Of a stretch of DNA of 37,908 nt, positions 1 through 13,082 are shown one piece after another (the first letter of the stretch is position 1; every line of letters begins with the position of its first letter). The DNA lies in the NCBI GenBank assembly GCA_000697335.1, contig JNEM01012537.1, forward strand, positions 1 through 37,908, given 5' to 3'. Under the pieces are notes generated by a model. The model saw nothing but the letters and a program-made list of their open reading frames with translations. It had not been told where the DNA came from and searched no databases. The position numbers and the translations under genes are program-made. This DNA comes from Conidiobolus incongruus B7586. Its lineage: Eukaryota; Entomophthoromycota; Entomophthoromycetes; Entomophthorales; Conidiobolaceae.

Positions 1-2149
1 AATATAATATTAAAATATTAATAATATTATAAATTTCTAATTAAATATATTAATATAATTTTAATAAGTACCTAAGCTTGAATAACACTAGAAAATTAAA
101 TATATCAGTCTAAACCTTTTTATATTATTCTTAACTTTTCCTTCTTAGTAACCAACCTTTAATATATTATCATTAAGTCTATGAATTTCTTAAATTATAA
201 AAGCAAAACCTTGAAATCCAATACAAATAATATAATAATATAAAAAATGAGACATAATTTCATATATTGATGTTATATTTATTTTATTTTCATTTGAAAT
301 ATATATTCTAATATACTCATGTTTACATATTTTTTAATTTTCGACCTATATATTAATAAAATTTTGTAATTAATTGTAATGCACACAAATATATTTTTGG
401 TACTTAAATTGAAAAGTCTTATTAAATGTTTGATTATTATTGACATTAGATCAAAATCAAGTGAAATATATGAAATTTAAAAATATATGGTATTTAACAC
501 AGAATAATCAAACTCCTACCGAAATAATATTGCAAAATAATTAATTTTTGATTCATTTTTAAGAATTAATGATAAAATTCTCACCATTATGATGAATTTT
601 ATAAACATTAAAGATTTAAAATACTAATCATTTTGCCTTTATTTAATCAAAATAATTTATCTGGATTAGAATAAATTTAACAATAAATTCGGTGTTATAA
701 TTAAAGTATGATAAAATTATTAATAAACTAGTTAGTACTAGACTATTTTAACGTAACGTAGTAATTGTGTTTCAAAAACTATATTTAATATAAATGAAAT
801 TATAAAATTGAAATATTGTTTAAATGATAAAAAAAATATAAATAAAAATTAAATTATCATTTTTTGGTATTTATTCTATAATTAACATATATAATTTATA
901 ATTCATGTAAATATTTTACTTAAAAAGTTAGATTTACCATTTTTAATATTTGTTATTATTATAATTCCTGAATTATCTCATATTATTTAATCTTTAATAA
1001 AATTCAATAAAATACTATCAATCCAATTATTTTTATTACAACGAATAATCCACTGATAAAATTGAAAATGATTATTATACTAGGAAAAGTATACTTACAG
1101 AATATGTAGTTATGAGCATTGTTAAATTTGACATATTGAGATACTAATATTGAAGAATTTCATGATGCCAAAGTATCAAAGATAATTTGGTTTTTGAAAG
1201 TAAACTAAATATCTAATTACCCAGAGTTATGAATTATATTTGAATGTGTATAAAATTAGATCAAATAGCTTAGTTTTATTATTATAATGAGTACACTTTT
1301 ACCAAGTCCATATCATTGATTGATTTCCATAATAAATCACAAAAGAATTTATTGAATAGTTATTTATTTAAATTCTATTAATAATACATATATACAACTC
1401 ATACCACTATGCCATTTTATTTACAATTTTTAATTTTAAAATTGTCAATTAAAATAAAATACAAAAATTAATCAAATTAATATCAAACCAAATTTCCTTA
1501 ATATAATTAAGCATTATTAATATTTGATTTAATATTATTTCATAAGACGATTTATATTTTTGTATTATTGAGTTTCAATAAACCAATTACGTGGTAAATT
1601 TTAGAAACAAACATTTTCTAAAATCGAATATATAATTAAATGTATAATAATATAATTAATTAATTTAAAACCAAAATAATTCTATCAAAATAAACTATGA
1701 TTATTTTCAAATTTATAAAAATAGATTTGAATTGAATTTACTAAGCACTATTAACAATCAAAAATAGTGATTACTCTGTTATTAGATACTTGTGCCGGTG
1801 CCACAGGTCGATTTTGTCCTTCAATTTATTCAATGCAACCAACAATTACAAAAAGATTCTTTATCTAAGTGCTATTTGTCAAATTAATAACAATTAAACC
1901 AACAATAATGAAATAAACATGATTAAACTTAAAAGTTTCCATTAAAAGATATAATATTGTGAAATGAGTAAAAAATTATAATTAACTTTGGTATAATAAT
2001 ATATTAAATTCAACTACAATTTGAATCATTATATTCAAGTAAATGAACAAGAAAATTTAGTAAATTAATAAGAATAACTCTATTGATATTGAATCCATTA
2101 TCAATATTAATTTGATTAAATTTCATTCTCAATTCAATTATTGATCATT
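1..2149. other. AT-rich intergenic region, no gene seen
   Basis: Very A+T-rich sequence with stops in all frames and no open frame worth calling. A short patch near 1790-1830 is richer in G+C but shows no recognisable motif. Nothing else is supported here. Confidence 0.6.
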
Positions 2150-3165
2150 TCAGGTATTAGAACATGGTATAAAATTGACAGGAGAACAGGATAAGACAAA
2201 TTATCTGGTAAAGAATTGAAAAAATTTCTTGGAGCAACGAAGAAGCTTCAAAACGATAACGTACTTACGACTGATTTGTCCAAATTGACAATGATGTTGA
2301 CGATAGTGAACATAGTTTTTGTTCATTTTTCCCTGGAATCGGGCATTCTTCAGGAAATGTGAGACAGAGTTGCAAAAAATCGATTCTAGCGTTATTTTAC
2401 ATTAGTAGTTTTGGTATATTGATCCCTAAGGTCCTCACGACAGTGCAGCTTCATCTGATAGAATAATGGGAGGAAATTGACAACGTAATGGCCCTTGTGT
2501 CAGAGATGGCGCGACAAATGATTAATAAGTGAAGAATCTTGAAGACGAATGTTTGAGAAGACATTACAATGAAGGTGATAGAGTTGAAACTCTTTGGTCA
2601 AAAGCCAGTATGGAATCCTTGATCAGCCCTGATGGCAATTATCATTACTTTCGAGATAATTTAGACATCCAATACAAACCCAGGCACAAGGTAATTCAGG
2701 AGATGAATGAGGTGACATGCTTGGTCATTGTTTTCTAATGACTCTATGTTTATGAAGCATCATTGTGTTTTGGATAGGATTTTGTATTAATGACAAATAA
2801 GAAGTCATTTGAATGAAAATTCTTGATCAATGGATGAAGAATTATGAGAAAAAAATCCTAGAATCCCAGGTGCAATGAATAATGAGTGGGATAATTATAT
2901 TTTTGACTATGAGCCCTATAGATCACTAAATACCAAAAAGAGATTAGAAGAATCTTCAATAATGATAAAATTAATTAATCTATTAGGGATTACATCAGAA
3001 GATTTCCCTCAGAAATATCTTTTAGATTTTTCTAGATCCTACTATATCAAGATCAAATAAACGTAATAAATTAGGTTTGCTATTATCTGTTCCTTAGGCA
3101 TGTTTAAAGTGGTTTAATTTTAATATACCAAAGTCAAAGAAAAATTTTGAATGCAATATTAATAA
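2150..3165 (+). pseudogene. Decayed tyrosinase paralogue
   Basis: This is a broken copy of the tyrosinase gene found intact at 6742-7869. Translated fragments in shifting frames follow the intact protein in order: FLEATKKLQ near 2235 (intact FLEATQKLH), the ATGGGAGGAAATTG block near 2465 (intact MMGG), LWSKASMESLI near 2595-2630 (intact LWSKDSMESLI) and TKKRLEESSIM near 2930-2965 (intact TQKHLEESPIM). Several frameshifts and in-frame stops separate the blocks, and the copper-binding His blocks are not readable as one frame. The start is lost; the first recognisable match lies just after a TTTCAG at about 2148-2153. The tail matching the intact C-terminus fades near 3165. The copy is not noticeably more AT-rich than the intact gene. 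It probably arose by gene duplication followed by decay, as both copies have the same orientation 3.6 kb apart. Confidence 0.88.
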
Positions 3166-4921
3166 CAAGATAATATCCTGAAATTTCATAAATTGAAAAT
3201 ATTATTTTTATTATTATTATATATAACTTTTATAGTAATTTCAATTTTTCTTATTATGTTAACAATTCATTTATAATAGAGAATTTAATATATTTTTATT
3301 TCATATTTTAAATAAGAATTTTTTATTTAAATTTATCGATATATTTTTATAAGAAACGATATCAAGGTGTAAATTACTATTTTATTTCAGTAGTGTGTAT
3401 TATGACTTGTTTAGTATTCAATTATAGATTATTGCTAGACTAAAAAACAAGGATAAAAGTACCAGGACTAATGTGTTTATTATATCATGTAAATACCTTC
3501 AAATATATATGAATATATGAATACATTTTATTTAAACTTGGACCTGATATTATAAATCACAATTGATATTATAAATTATAATGTGAGATAACAATAACTA
3601 ACGCAAAATGAGACCCTTGACCAAGGGCAAGATAATGTGAATTCAATCTAGATTAAGTCAAAGACTTTGAAACTAGACAAATAATAATTATTATGGTTAA
3701 ATCTCTCTATTAACAGCTATAAATAGAATGGCATAATGTCTTTATTTTGACAAATTTCAAATTTTGAAATAGGAATTTTTAAATTAACTAAAATTGCACA
3801 GCAAAATCAATTCCAATATCATTAATACTTATAATGAATTGTATAGAGATGTTTTTTCTATCTTAATCATATACAATAGATAAGTATTTCAATATTTTGA
3901 ACATTCATAAAAAAATTATGATGTAGTATATATTTGATATTTACCAGTTATTATATATTGTATCGAAGAAGATGGTATAAAATTTTAGGTTCATATTAAT
4001 TTGATATGAATGCTTTAAACTTATGACATTCAAATTAATTTTATAAAATAACACAAAATAAATTAATTGACTTAAAATAAAATTTTAAATACATTTTAAG
4101 GATAATTTGATTAATATATAATTAAAAAATTAATATTATCATTAATAACTAAAGAGAAGTCAAATTAGCATTTTATATCTATAAACCTATCATTATTAAC
4201 TCAAAATTAAAAATAATCTAATTTTACTCTATATGATATTCCAATTTTCAAAATTACTATCTGAATATTATTAAATTTAATTTTAAATTATTAGTATAAA
4301 GAACTGTAAGGGAATTGACTTTAATTTTAATATGTTTATAAAAATTAGATTGTTATATTATTTTACTTTACTATTTATTTTTAATCAAATTGAAATATCA
4401 TTATAATAATAGATAAACCTTTTAGTCATATATGCGTGATACAACTCTGGAATTTTATTCCTAAGAATGTATCAGAAATAAAATGGTGTATGTTTCGTTT
4501 CGATTCATGCGCATTATAAAAGAATCTAATAATAGTTATAATATAGTTCATAATATTTTAGATATGTTCCGAAATCTAAAGGATAGAATATATCTAATAG
4601 CTTGATAAAATTAATAAAAATATTTATTATTAGAAACTTTAAAATTAATTATATAAAAAAGTATAGTTTATTTATTATGATTTGATAATTTTTAATAAAT
4701 TAATATTAATTTTACAAGATCTTTTTAATATTGGAACTTAATATATTCAAAATTGTTCTTGGATAAACTCGTCGGATTTGACTGTTAAACTTGAATGAGA
4801 TATATTAGCTATGTTATATCCATTACTAGTTGAATTGCAATCTTTAAATTAGTGAGTGAATGTTTTAAATCAAAGAAATTATAATTCACCAGTTAAATTA
4901 TTAATAATTTCGATTGACAAA
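3166..4921. other. AT-rich intergenic region
   Basis: No coding frame is supported. The only distinct structure I see is a perfect 6-bp inverted repeat at 3614-3627 (CCCTTG-AC-CAAGGG), possibly a binding site. The rest is A+T-rich spacer. Confidence 0.55.
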
Positions 4922-4923
4922 TA

Positions 4924-5890
4924 TTAGTACAGAAATTAAATAATAGAATAATTCTAATATCAAAATTGAATATAATTTTTAATATATAATTTACAAAAAT
5001 AAATAAACAATATAGAATTAACACCCTTTCATTATTAATAACTTGTGGTTATACTTTTACCAAGCTTCTAACACCTAGATATAGCTTTTTTTATTTAAGA
5101 CTAAAATTTGAAGTTTCATAAACTAATTAAATTTTATTTATAGGAATTTTTTCCTATAAGAAAATTTATATTATATAAAGTAATTATTATTATTTAGGTT
5201 ATCATCTACCAAAAATACTAGATATGGAAGTTCTTTTTAATTTTTTTATAGGATTTTTTTATATTTTTAACTTTAAATAATTTGTAATTATTATATAAAA
5301 TAATAGTATATTTATAAAAATAAAAATATTAATTAAAAATTATATTATTTTTAAATTTTTGTTAAATTATTAGTTATTTATTTTAAATTTTTATTAATCA
5401 AACTAAGTTAAAAACATAATATAAATAAATATTTTTAAATAATTATATTGAATTATTTTGATAATTTTTTAATTAGAGTATAATATAATTTTTAATTTAT
5501 TTTTTTAAATTATAAGCAAGAGAATAATAATAAAAATTAACTTTTATATATTAATAAATTATAAGTAATATTATTTTTAGTTTTAAAATAATAAAATTAA
5601 AAATTAATGATGGTTTTAATTAAAATATTATTTTTATAAACTATATATAGATCTTGAATAATTTTAAAAAAATATACAGTTGATTTTTAATAATATCAAA
5701 ATAAAAGATTTTTGATCATCATTCTTTATTTTATATATGATTAAATTAAATAATAAATTTTTAAAATATTTTGATAAAAAAAATAATTATGATTGAATAT
5801 ATATAATGTAAAAATATTAATTTTCCTCTATATTTTTATATAATTAATTTTTTTTAAATTAAAAAACTTACCATTTTTTTCCTTAGCTAA
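4924..5890 (-). mobile_element. mariner-like DNA transposon relic, copy C
   Basis: This copy aligns by eye with the better-preserved mariner at 19511-20814 in the same orientation (transposase on the minus strand). Shared blocks include TTCTAACACCTAGATATAG near 5065 and AAAATAAAAGATTTTTGATC near 5700, in the same order. The left end reads TTAGTACAG just after a TA dinucleotide (4922-4923), and the right end CCTTAGCTAA, so the termini are inverted TTAG(T/C)(A/T). At about 967 bp it is shorter than the 1304-bp copy, implying internal deletions. No transposase frame survives. Most differences from the reference copy are toward A or T. The exact right end is uncertain by some bases, because a clean TA duplication is not visible there. 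Confidence 0.8.
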
Positions 5891-6741
5891 AATTATTTTG
5901 TATTAAAAAATCAAACTTAATAAAGTTAAAAATTGAAATATAGTTAATAATGGTTGAAATATATTAGTAAAATATTAAAAATATTTAAAAAGATGAATAT
6001 CTTCTAATTTGTTTATATTAAATCAATATAAATATAGTAATTTTGATCTTTCTACTATAAGGTGATAAATTATTTAATATTTAATAATGCAAAACTTTGA
6101 ATATAATTGAATTTTAATAAAAATTTTGATATGATAATTCAGGATTTTAGTTAACTAGAATGAATTTAATCTATTTAAATTTTGTATGAATGATCAGGTC
6201 ACCAAGATCCAATTAATGTAGTCATAATCACTCATGCACTAACAAATACGTTTATTGTTATATTGAAAATAATCAATTAAAAAATTTGAAATCTTTAAAA
6301 ATAGAAAATCCTTAAATATGAATGCTATATAATAATATATTATTTTGTTAAGACTACACAAATTTTTGCATTATTACAATGTTCGACATTTCTAATTTAA
6401 ATTACTCTTAACTTGACCCAAAAAACTAATTGCCATCACTCTTACTTTCCATTTTATTATAACAAGGTATCAAGTCTGCATTGTGTAGATTTTTCACTAA
6501 TTAGATGCTTTAATTTTAGGGAAAAGTTTATAAATAGATTTTAAAGTGGAAGTAAGATTTATTAATATCTACCAATATTTTTCAATTGGTTAAATCATAA
6601 ATTTTAACAAATACCAAAGCATTTAAGAAGGTAAATAATGGAAATAGCTTGGTTTCAAATTTATTTGCATTAAAATATTTTGTATATTTAACAACATTTA
6701 AGATCTTTACTATTCTATCAAATTACATTCTAAAGTCCAAG
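5891..6741. other. AT-rich spacer and tyrosinase upstream region
   Basis: No gene is seen. The last ~300 bases must contain the tyrosinase promoter. They are less extreme in A+T, with C-richer patches at 6410-6480, but I cannot point to a convincing TATA or regulator site. Confidence 0.5.
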
Positions 6742-7869
6742 ATGAAAATCACTTATTTTGGAATATTTTTACCATTGTTAACCAATACTGTAATCGGACA
6801 ATGCAACACCATTGTCAAGAGAAAAGAATTACGTCAATTAAGTGATGATGAGTTAGCACGATTCCTAGAAGCAACACAAAAACTCCATCAAGATATGAAC
6901 ACTTATGACTGGTTTGTTCGAATTCACGATCAAGTTAACGATCGCGGGCATGGTGTTTCTGCATTTTTACCATGGCATCGAGCATTCCTCAGGAAGTATG
7001 AATTGGAATTGCAAAAAATTGACCCTACAGTCTTTTTACCTTACTGGGATTGGTCTATTGACTCTGAAGCTGCTGAGGAAAGTCCAGTTTTATCTGACAA
7101 AATGATGGGAGGAAATGGGGATCTTAATTCCAAATGCGTCATTAACGGAGTAGCAAGAAACTGGAAGGTCAGAACTCCTAACAATAGATGCCTACTAAGA
7201 GAATATCGCAATGAAAATAAAGTTGGAAGACTATGGTCAAAAGACAGTATGGAATCTTTGATAAATTCTAAGAATGATTACAATGAGTTTCGAAAAGCGT
7301 TAGAAAGCCAACCACATTCCCTAGTTCATGTTAATATTGGAGGCAACAATGGTGACATGAGCTTTATGGCATCCCCTAACGACCCCATTTTTATGGTACA
7401 TCATTGTTTCATTGATAGAATGTGGTATGAATGGCAAATGAGAGATCCAAACCGATTGAATGAGTATGCAGGATCGATGGATGAAGATTTATGGGAAATG
7501 AATACTAAAGTTCGCGAAGTAATGAATACTACAGCAAGTGGCTATTGTTATAATTATGATCGTTATGGATCAACAGAAACACAAAAGCACTTGGAAGAAT
7601 CTCCAATAATGAAAAAATCTTCGAATGCTAAGGATAATCAAAGTATTTGGGAGAGAATTAAAAATCTTTCTTTAAAAGATATTAATAATTCAGAATTTTT
7701 AAAGAAAAGAAATCAAACAAAATTAGGTATTCCAGATCCAATTCCTGAAAATTTCATAAAGATGAATAATTTAGATTCAAAATCTGTAAAGGAAACTCAG
7801 GAATTTTTAACTAAGATTACTGCAATTTTAAATGCTAATCCTAATTTCAAACCTGATACTACTCTTTGA
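6742..7869 (+). CDS. Secreted tyrosinase (type-3 dicopper oxidase)
   Basis: Predicted 375-aa enzyme that would oxidise phenols to o-quinones outside the cell, as in melanin formation or cuticle/wall cross-linking. The start chosen is the ATG at 6742, which begins a signal peptide (MKITYFGIFLPLLTNTVIG, likely cut before Q-C); the frame is open further upstream but only from a TTG. The CuA site is visible as His62, His70 and His79 in RIH...GHGVSAFLPWH (HxxxxxxxH then H-x8-H), followed by PYWDW. The CuB site is His192 and His196 (HSLVH) with the HH pair at 220-221 in the DPIFMVHHCFIDRMW motif. All six ligands are therefore present. After CuB come about 150 residues rich in Asn/Lys with no recognised domain. 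No intron is needed. It is related to the dead copy at 2150-3165. Family assignment is firm; the physiological substrate is unknown. Confidence 0.95.
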   Translation: MKITYFGIFLPLLTNTVIGQCNTIVKRKELRQLSDDELARFLEATQKLHQDMNTYDWFVRIHDQVNDRGHGVSAFLPWHRAFLRKYELELQKIDPTVFLPYWDWSIDSEAAEESPVLSDKMMGGNGDLNSKCVINGVARNWKVRTPNNRCLLREYRNENKVGRLWSKDSMESLINSKNDYNEFRKALESQPHSLVHVNIGGNNGDMSFMASPNDPIFMVHHCFIDRMWYEWQMRDPNRLNEYAGSMDEDLWEMNTKVREVMNTTASGYCYNYDRYGSTETQKHLEESPIMKKSSNAKDNQSIWERIKNLSLKDINNSEFLKKRNQTKLGIPDPIPENFIKMNNLDSKSVKETQEFLTKITAILNANPNFKPDTTL

Positions 7870-10689
7870 TTATTCTATGCTCAAATATCTGCTTATATTC
7901 TATTACTTTCAATAAACGATTTATTATTATAAATATTAACTATTTTATCTTTTCGAAATCAATCATAAACATTAGAATGAAATTAATTAAAGTTAAATAG
8001 TTTTTTCATATAATAATAACCAAATAATTTTAATTTGGTTTTTATCATTAATCTTTGTATGTTATAGATAATACAAGTGTAGAATTTTGAGGAATTATGA
8101 TTCTGAAAAAGATTGATTGGATAATAGATAATTTTGCTTTTATTGGGTTAAATAAAATTGTGAATTTATTTTTTATCTATTAAAATTCATTAAATATAAC
8201 TTATCAAAGTTATAAACCAAAGATATACTTAATATTTTAAAATTAAATTACAATTGAGAGATTTATATAATATGTTTACCATAAATAATGATAATAAATA
8301 ATCAAGGATTGAACAATACGGCTTATTAGATTAAAATTTTAATACCAATGTTTAAACAATATATTTTGAAAGGAAATTGATTTTAAAAAAATTAAGTTAG
8401 AGCCAACCATAGTTGCATTAAAGGTATTAGATGTGTTTATATATTTGATATTGCTACTATGATATTGTGCAGATTAATATATTATATCCTATCGCTAATG
8501 GGCAAATCAAAAAACAAATTTTCAATGATTTTATATCAAAGTATTAATTCAACAGTGGATTATTTCAATTGTATACTTGAACTCGCTTTAATAATAAAAA
8601 TACTTTGGATTTATTAAATATATTAAATAAATTAATAATATTGAGTATATTTCTCATATATAAAAATGTGTTAAATAATTTTTCTAAAGATTCCAAAATA
8701 AGAATATCAAATGCAATAAATGACATTTTAATTTTATTAACCGGTATTTAAAAAATTATATTTTATCTAACGCAATTACCTTTTAGCAAGTAAATAATCA
8801 TTGATTTAAACAAATACATGAATATATTAAACAGTGCCAATTTTGTACCAATAATAATTATTACAAATTAAAAAATCCATAAAATTAGAAATTAGAAATT
8901 AGAACATATAGTATTTGTAAATGAATTTCTATTGTCAAAATTTTAAATAGTAAATTTTCTTTATTTATCAATGAATTTTCAATTGATCAAATCTAAGCTT
9001 AGAAAATATACAACCATCATCATATTATATATATATATATATGATATTTCCTTAATTGATATATTGTTTGTATAAAAATAAGGTATTATTGTTTATTTTT
9101 TTAAATTTTAAATATGATTGAAATTCAAAATTAATATTATTTTATTAATACTAAAACACTCTAATTGATTTTTAAGTTAACAATATAACTATCTTAAGTC
9201 AAATATTATAAGAATCGATTAAATCTCATGTCCTGCTTATATTGATATAATTCATTACTATCTCAACATTTGTTCACAAGCATGGCATCAATATTCCATT
9301 CAATTGGATCATTAAAATTGTTCACTTTATGAAGTAATAATATTATCATATAATTTAGTTTTTTAAACTGATTCAAAAAATATTGTAAAGAAATTGCAAG
9401 TGGTGAAATAAATTCAACCAGTACTTTAGATAATTTCCCCTCATGAATAATTTTGTTAAATTTATCTTTAATATTTTTCAGTATCATGGAAATTGAGTTA
9501 ATTCTCCACATTAATTTAGAAATTAAAAGATATTTTTTTATTTGGAATATATTAGCCGAGCTATTGATTTAATTGGTAAAATTATTAATTTTTGTTTTAT
9601 CCTTATAGTAGTTGAACATTGAGATTTGTAATATAAAATTGTAAGATTTTATAGTGGTTTCTTAAATATATATATATATATGGTTTTTATACATTTTATT
9701 TAGAAAAATTTGATGTATTTTTTAAATTACACTGAGAGGGGCGACCTGAACACAGAAATACAACTAAATTTAATCAACCTAAATAAATGATTTATTCAGT
9801 TTAATCAATTTGAAGATAAATTTTAGTTTTAGTTTATTTGGATAACTTCTATGTTTAAAATAAAATATATTTGATTAGATATAATGAAACATCTGCAATA
9901 AATTATAAAAAACTATATCTTATCAGGATTTAATATACCTTTGAACATAATTTTAACCCCCAGCTATCAGGGATAAGTATGTGCCTTATTATAAAGATGT
10001 CAAACACTAGAAATCCAACTTAATTTTATAAATAAATAAAATAACAAAAGGATTTCACACTACATATTTTTGAATATAAAAGATGTTCACATTTAAGTTG
10101 GCTTAAAAGTGATATAATGATGTCCACTAAATTCCGACATATTTTTTAATTCGTTACATTATAATATTGAACTACTTAGCAACATTTGAAATTGATTTAA
10201 TAAAATTTTTTCTTTATCTTCTTAAGGTACCGATATAATATCACCAAATGAAGGTTGAAAGCACTTCGAATTGACTTTTGAGGTTAATTGGTTACACTTG
10301 GTTTCATTTTATGCTTACCATAAAAAAATTTATAGATAAAAATATAATTGATCTCAATCCTTTTGATATGTGACTGTCTAGATCCATTAAAATATAATTT
10401 GATGATTAGGAAAGATGATCATGTCAAACTTGATTTATAAAAGTGATAACAAGATAGTATATTTTTTTAACTATTTTAAACATTATTTTATATATTTTAA
10501 AATCCCTGATTTAAAAGAGTAATTAATTAACGGATAAATATGGGCATATATCTATAAAATTTTTTTTAATTTTTGATATGAAATTGATATTTTTAATTTA
10601 TATAGTACAAGGAAATACTATTAATTCAATACATTATTATTTTATGTAAAATAATACAATTTTATTGATTAAACATTGTTACATAGCAA
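7870..10689. other. Long AT-rich intergenic region
   Basis: About 2.8 kb without a supportable gene. A minus-strand open frame at 9263-9511 (82 aa) resembles nothing I know and sits in A+T-rich sequence, so I do not call it. Short (AT)n runs occur near 9030 and 9670. Slightly G+C-richer patches near 9735-9760 and 10230-10310 have no identifiable content. Confidence 0.5.
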
Positions 10690-10982
10690 TAGATGTACTG
10701 GAGGAGAGTCAATGTCATGTGACAGACAACTTTCACTAATACATTCTAACCAATGAAAATACTCGAAGTATGGGAAGGAAATTCACCCGATCGGATGAAA
10801 TGATGACACATCCCAATCCAATGGAATTGAGGATACTTCTCAAATCCCATAATAGGAAAGTCTGGATTTGGCTTAGTAAATGTTATTTAAGGTTCAAGAG
10901 TATAAAATAGGAGCTGATCCAGTATTACATTAGTACTACACGTTTTGATTTATTTCACATAACATAACTATCAGATTTTATA
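10690..10982 (+). promoter_or_regulatory. PDX1 gene promoter region
   Basis: A G+C-richer block directly upstream of the PDX1 start. It contains TATAAAATAG at 10901-10910, about 80 bp before the ATG, a good TATA box. Further upstream are GAGTCA (10706-10711, the core of a Gcn4-type site), GTCATGTGAC (10714-10723, whose reverse strand fits the RTCACRTG bHLH site), CCAAT (10750-10754) and the palindrome CCGATCGG (10787-10794, two everted CGG triplets as bound by Zn2Cys6 factors). The motifs are seen directly. Their use is inferred from yeast and filamentous fungi; yeast SNZ genes respond to Gcn4 and nutrient limitation. Confidence 0.6.
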
Positions 10983-12056
10983 ATGGCTACTGAAAAATTC
11001 GAAACCCCCAGCAACTTGACCAACGGAGCTACCGATGCCGCCCCTGCCGATGTTATCAAGGCTTCTTTCCAAGTTAAGGCTGGTATGGCTCAGATGCTTA
11101 AGGTAAGTCTTCATACATCAATTGAAAGCACCCCAATTGATATATCATATCAATCTTATAGGGTGGTGTTATTATGGATGTTGTCAACGCTGAACAAGCT
11201 CGCATTGCTGAAGAAGCTGGTGCCGTTGCCGTCATGGCCTTAGAACGTGTTCCTGCTGATATCCGTAAGGATGGTGGTGTTGCCCGTATGTCCGACCCCG
11301 CTATGATTAAGGAAATCATTGAAGCTGTTACTATTCCCGTCATGGCTAAAGTTCGTATTGGCCATTTTGTTGAAGCTCAGGTAAATATTGTTTGAAAACA
11401 GTTAGATCAAGCTTTGATCTGATCCAACTCTACTCACTTTTTAGATCATCCAAGCTATTGGCGTTGACTACATTGACGAAAGTGAAGTTTTAACCCCCGC
11501 TGATGATACTCATCACATTCGTAAGCACGACTTCAAGGTTCCCTTCGTCTGTGGTTGTAAGAACTTGGGTGAAGCCCTCCGTCGTATCAACGAAGGTGCT
11601 GCCATGATCCGTACTAAGGGTGAAGCTGGTACTGGTGATGTTATCCAAGCCGTCAAGCACGAAAGAACTGTTCAATCTGAAATCAGAAAGGCCTCTGCCA
11701 TGACTGAACAAGAACTCTATGCCTACGCCAAGGAAATCAATGCTCCTTATGACTTGCTCAAGGAAACTGCTCGCTTGGGAAGACTTCCCGTCGTCAATTT
11801 CGCTGCCGGTGGTATTGCTACCCCTGCTGATGCCGCTCTCATGATGCAACTTGGTTGTGATGGTGTTTTCGTTGGATCTGGTATCTTCAAGTCTAAGGAA
11901 GCTGCCAAGCGTGCTAAGGCTATTGTCCAAGCCGTCACTCACTATAACAACCCCGAAAAGTTAGCTGAAGTCAGTGAAAACTTGGGCGAAGCTATGGTTG
12001 GTATTAACTGTGACGATTTACAAAAGCATGAACAATACTCCAAGAGAGGATGGTAA
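10983..12056 (+). CDS. SNZ1: Pyridoxal 5'-phosphate synthase subunit PDX1/SNZ
   Basis: Synthase subunit of the DXP-independent vitamin B6 pathway: it joins ribose 5-phosphate, glyceraldehyde 3-phosphate and ammonia (from a PDX2/SNO glutaminase) to make PLP. Three exons: 10983-11102, 11162-11380 and 11445-12056. The introns are 59 and 64 nt, both GT..AG and both in phase 0, giving 316 aa. Family residues are present with a constant +22 offset from the bacterial enzyme: Asp46 in MDVVNAEQA, Lys103 in VMAKVRIGH (Schiff-base lysine) and Lys171 in [10 protein letters not shown]. The [26 protein letters not shown] block is the phosphate-binding end of the barrel. The N-terminus is ~20 residues longer than in bacteria, usual for fungi. 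Codons end in C much more often than in neighbouring genes, suggesting high expression. No PDX2/SNO gene is adjacent. Confidence 0.97.
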
Positions 12057-13082
12057 ATGATTTTAAATCATTATTAATATTAATTAGAACACTGTAATTA
12101 TTCTACAAATTTGACTATATCAAACTCAGACTCATTTGTAATAAATCCAATTCATAATCATTTTTAATTATTCGAGCTGCACCTTGTATTACATGGCATA
12201 TCATAGTTAAATTGACTATATTTCAGCTCTAATAGTTACTCAAAATCTAATTAAACATTTCAAGTTTCCAAAATATTTTTACAGATATATTAACATTAAT
12301 CATAACAATTTTATGATTTGGAATATATTTATAACACTTGCTTACCATAATATTTCAAACAATTTTTATTATTTAAAAAATGAGCTATGTTTCAAAACCA
12401 GCTGAGTTGAATATAATATTAACAACCAATATCATATTTTTAAAATTTTCTATAGTGTGATTATTAAGGTATAATCATTGTTATATTTTTGATCAGATAT
12501 ATTGTACTCCAACAAACGGTTGATACATTGATTTAAATGTAGAAAATAGATTAAAATTTTTATTCACGGGACAACCCGGTGATAAGTCACAATTATTTCC
12601 AAATCAGTGTGGATAGTAACTCATAATCCACTTACTAATATAATATGATACAACTACTTTATAACAACTTTAAATAATAAAATTGTACTAAATTCTCTCA
12701 ATTGACTTATATATATTCATATATCTCAATGAATGATTTGGTAAACTGAATTTAATATAATAGATTTATTTAAAACTTTGATTTATTCACAATTAACTTT
12801 CAATACAATTATAATAATATATTTTAAAATTATTAATATACAATATTATATTTTAAAAAAAATCTGATTAAATGAAATATTGAATATTTTAAAAGTTAAC
12901 TAGTAATTATAATTAAAAAAAATTTTAATTTTACTATTTTTATTAATTTTTAGATTAATCACATTAAAATAAAATACAATGGATAAAATTAATAATGTAA
13001 TTACGTGATCCAAGAATAAGATGAAATGATTGGTGGAGTATGGTATTTGGATAGTGAGAATAAATTAAAATGCTGATAGATT
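12057..13082. other. AT-rich spacer between converging genes
   Basis: Tail-to-tail spacer of about 1 kb after PDX1 and the minus-strand hydrolase. No open frame is supported. A small hairpin-like CGGG-ACAA-CCCG lies near 12567-12578, with no clear role. Confidence 0.5.

Noticed and set aside
6649-6741. 31-codon N-terminal extension of the tyrosinase frame
   Set aside because: It opens at TTG, and the ATG at 6742 starts a proper signal peptide, so the extension is not translated.
9263-9511. 82-codon minus-strand open frame
   Set aside because: Isolated, A+T-rich, no motif, no homologue I recognise and no promoter-like composition; could be a relic but not supportable.
11490-11942. 150-codon open frame antisense to PDX1 exon 3
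   Set aside because: It is a shadow of the biased codon use of PDX1; the Ser/Thr/Asp-rich translation has no family features.
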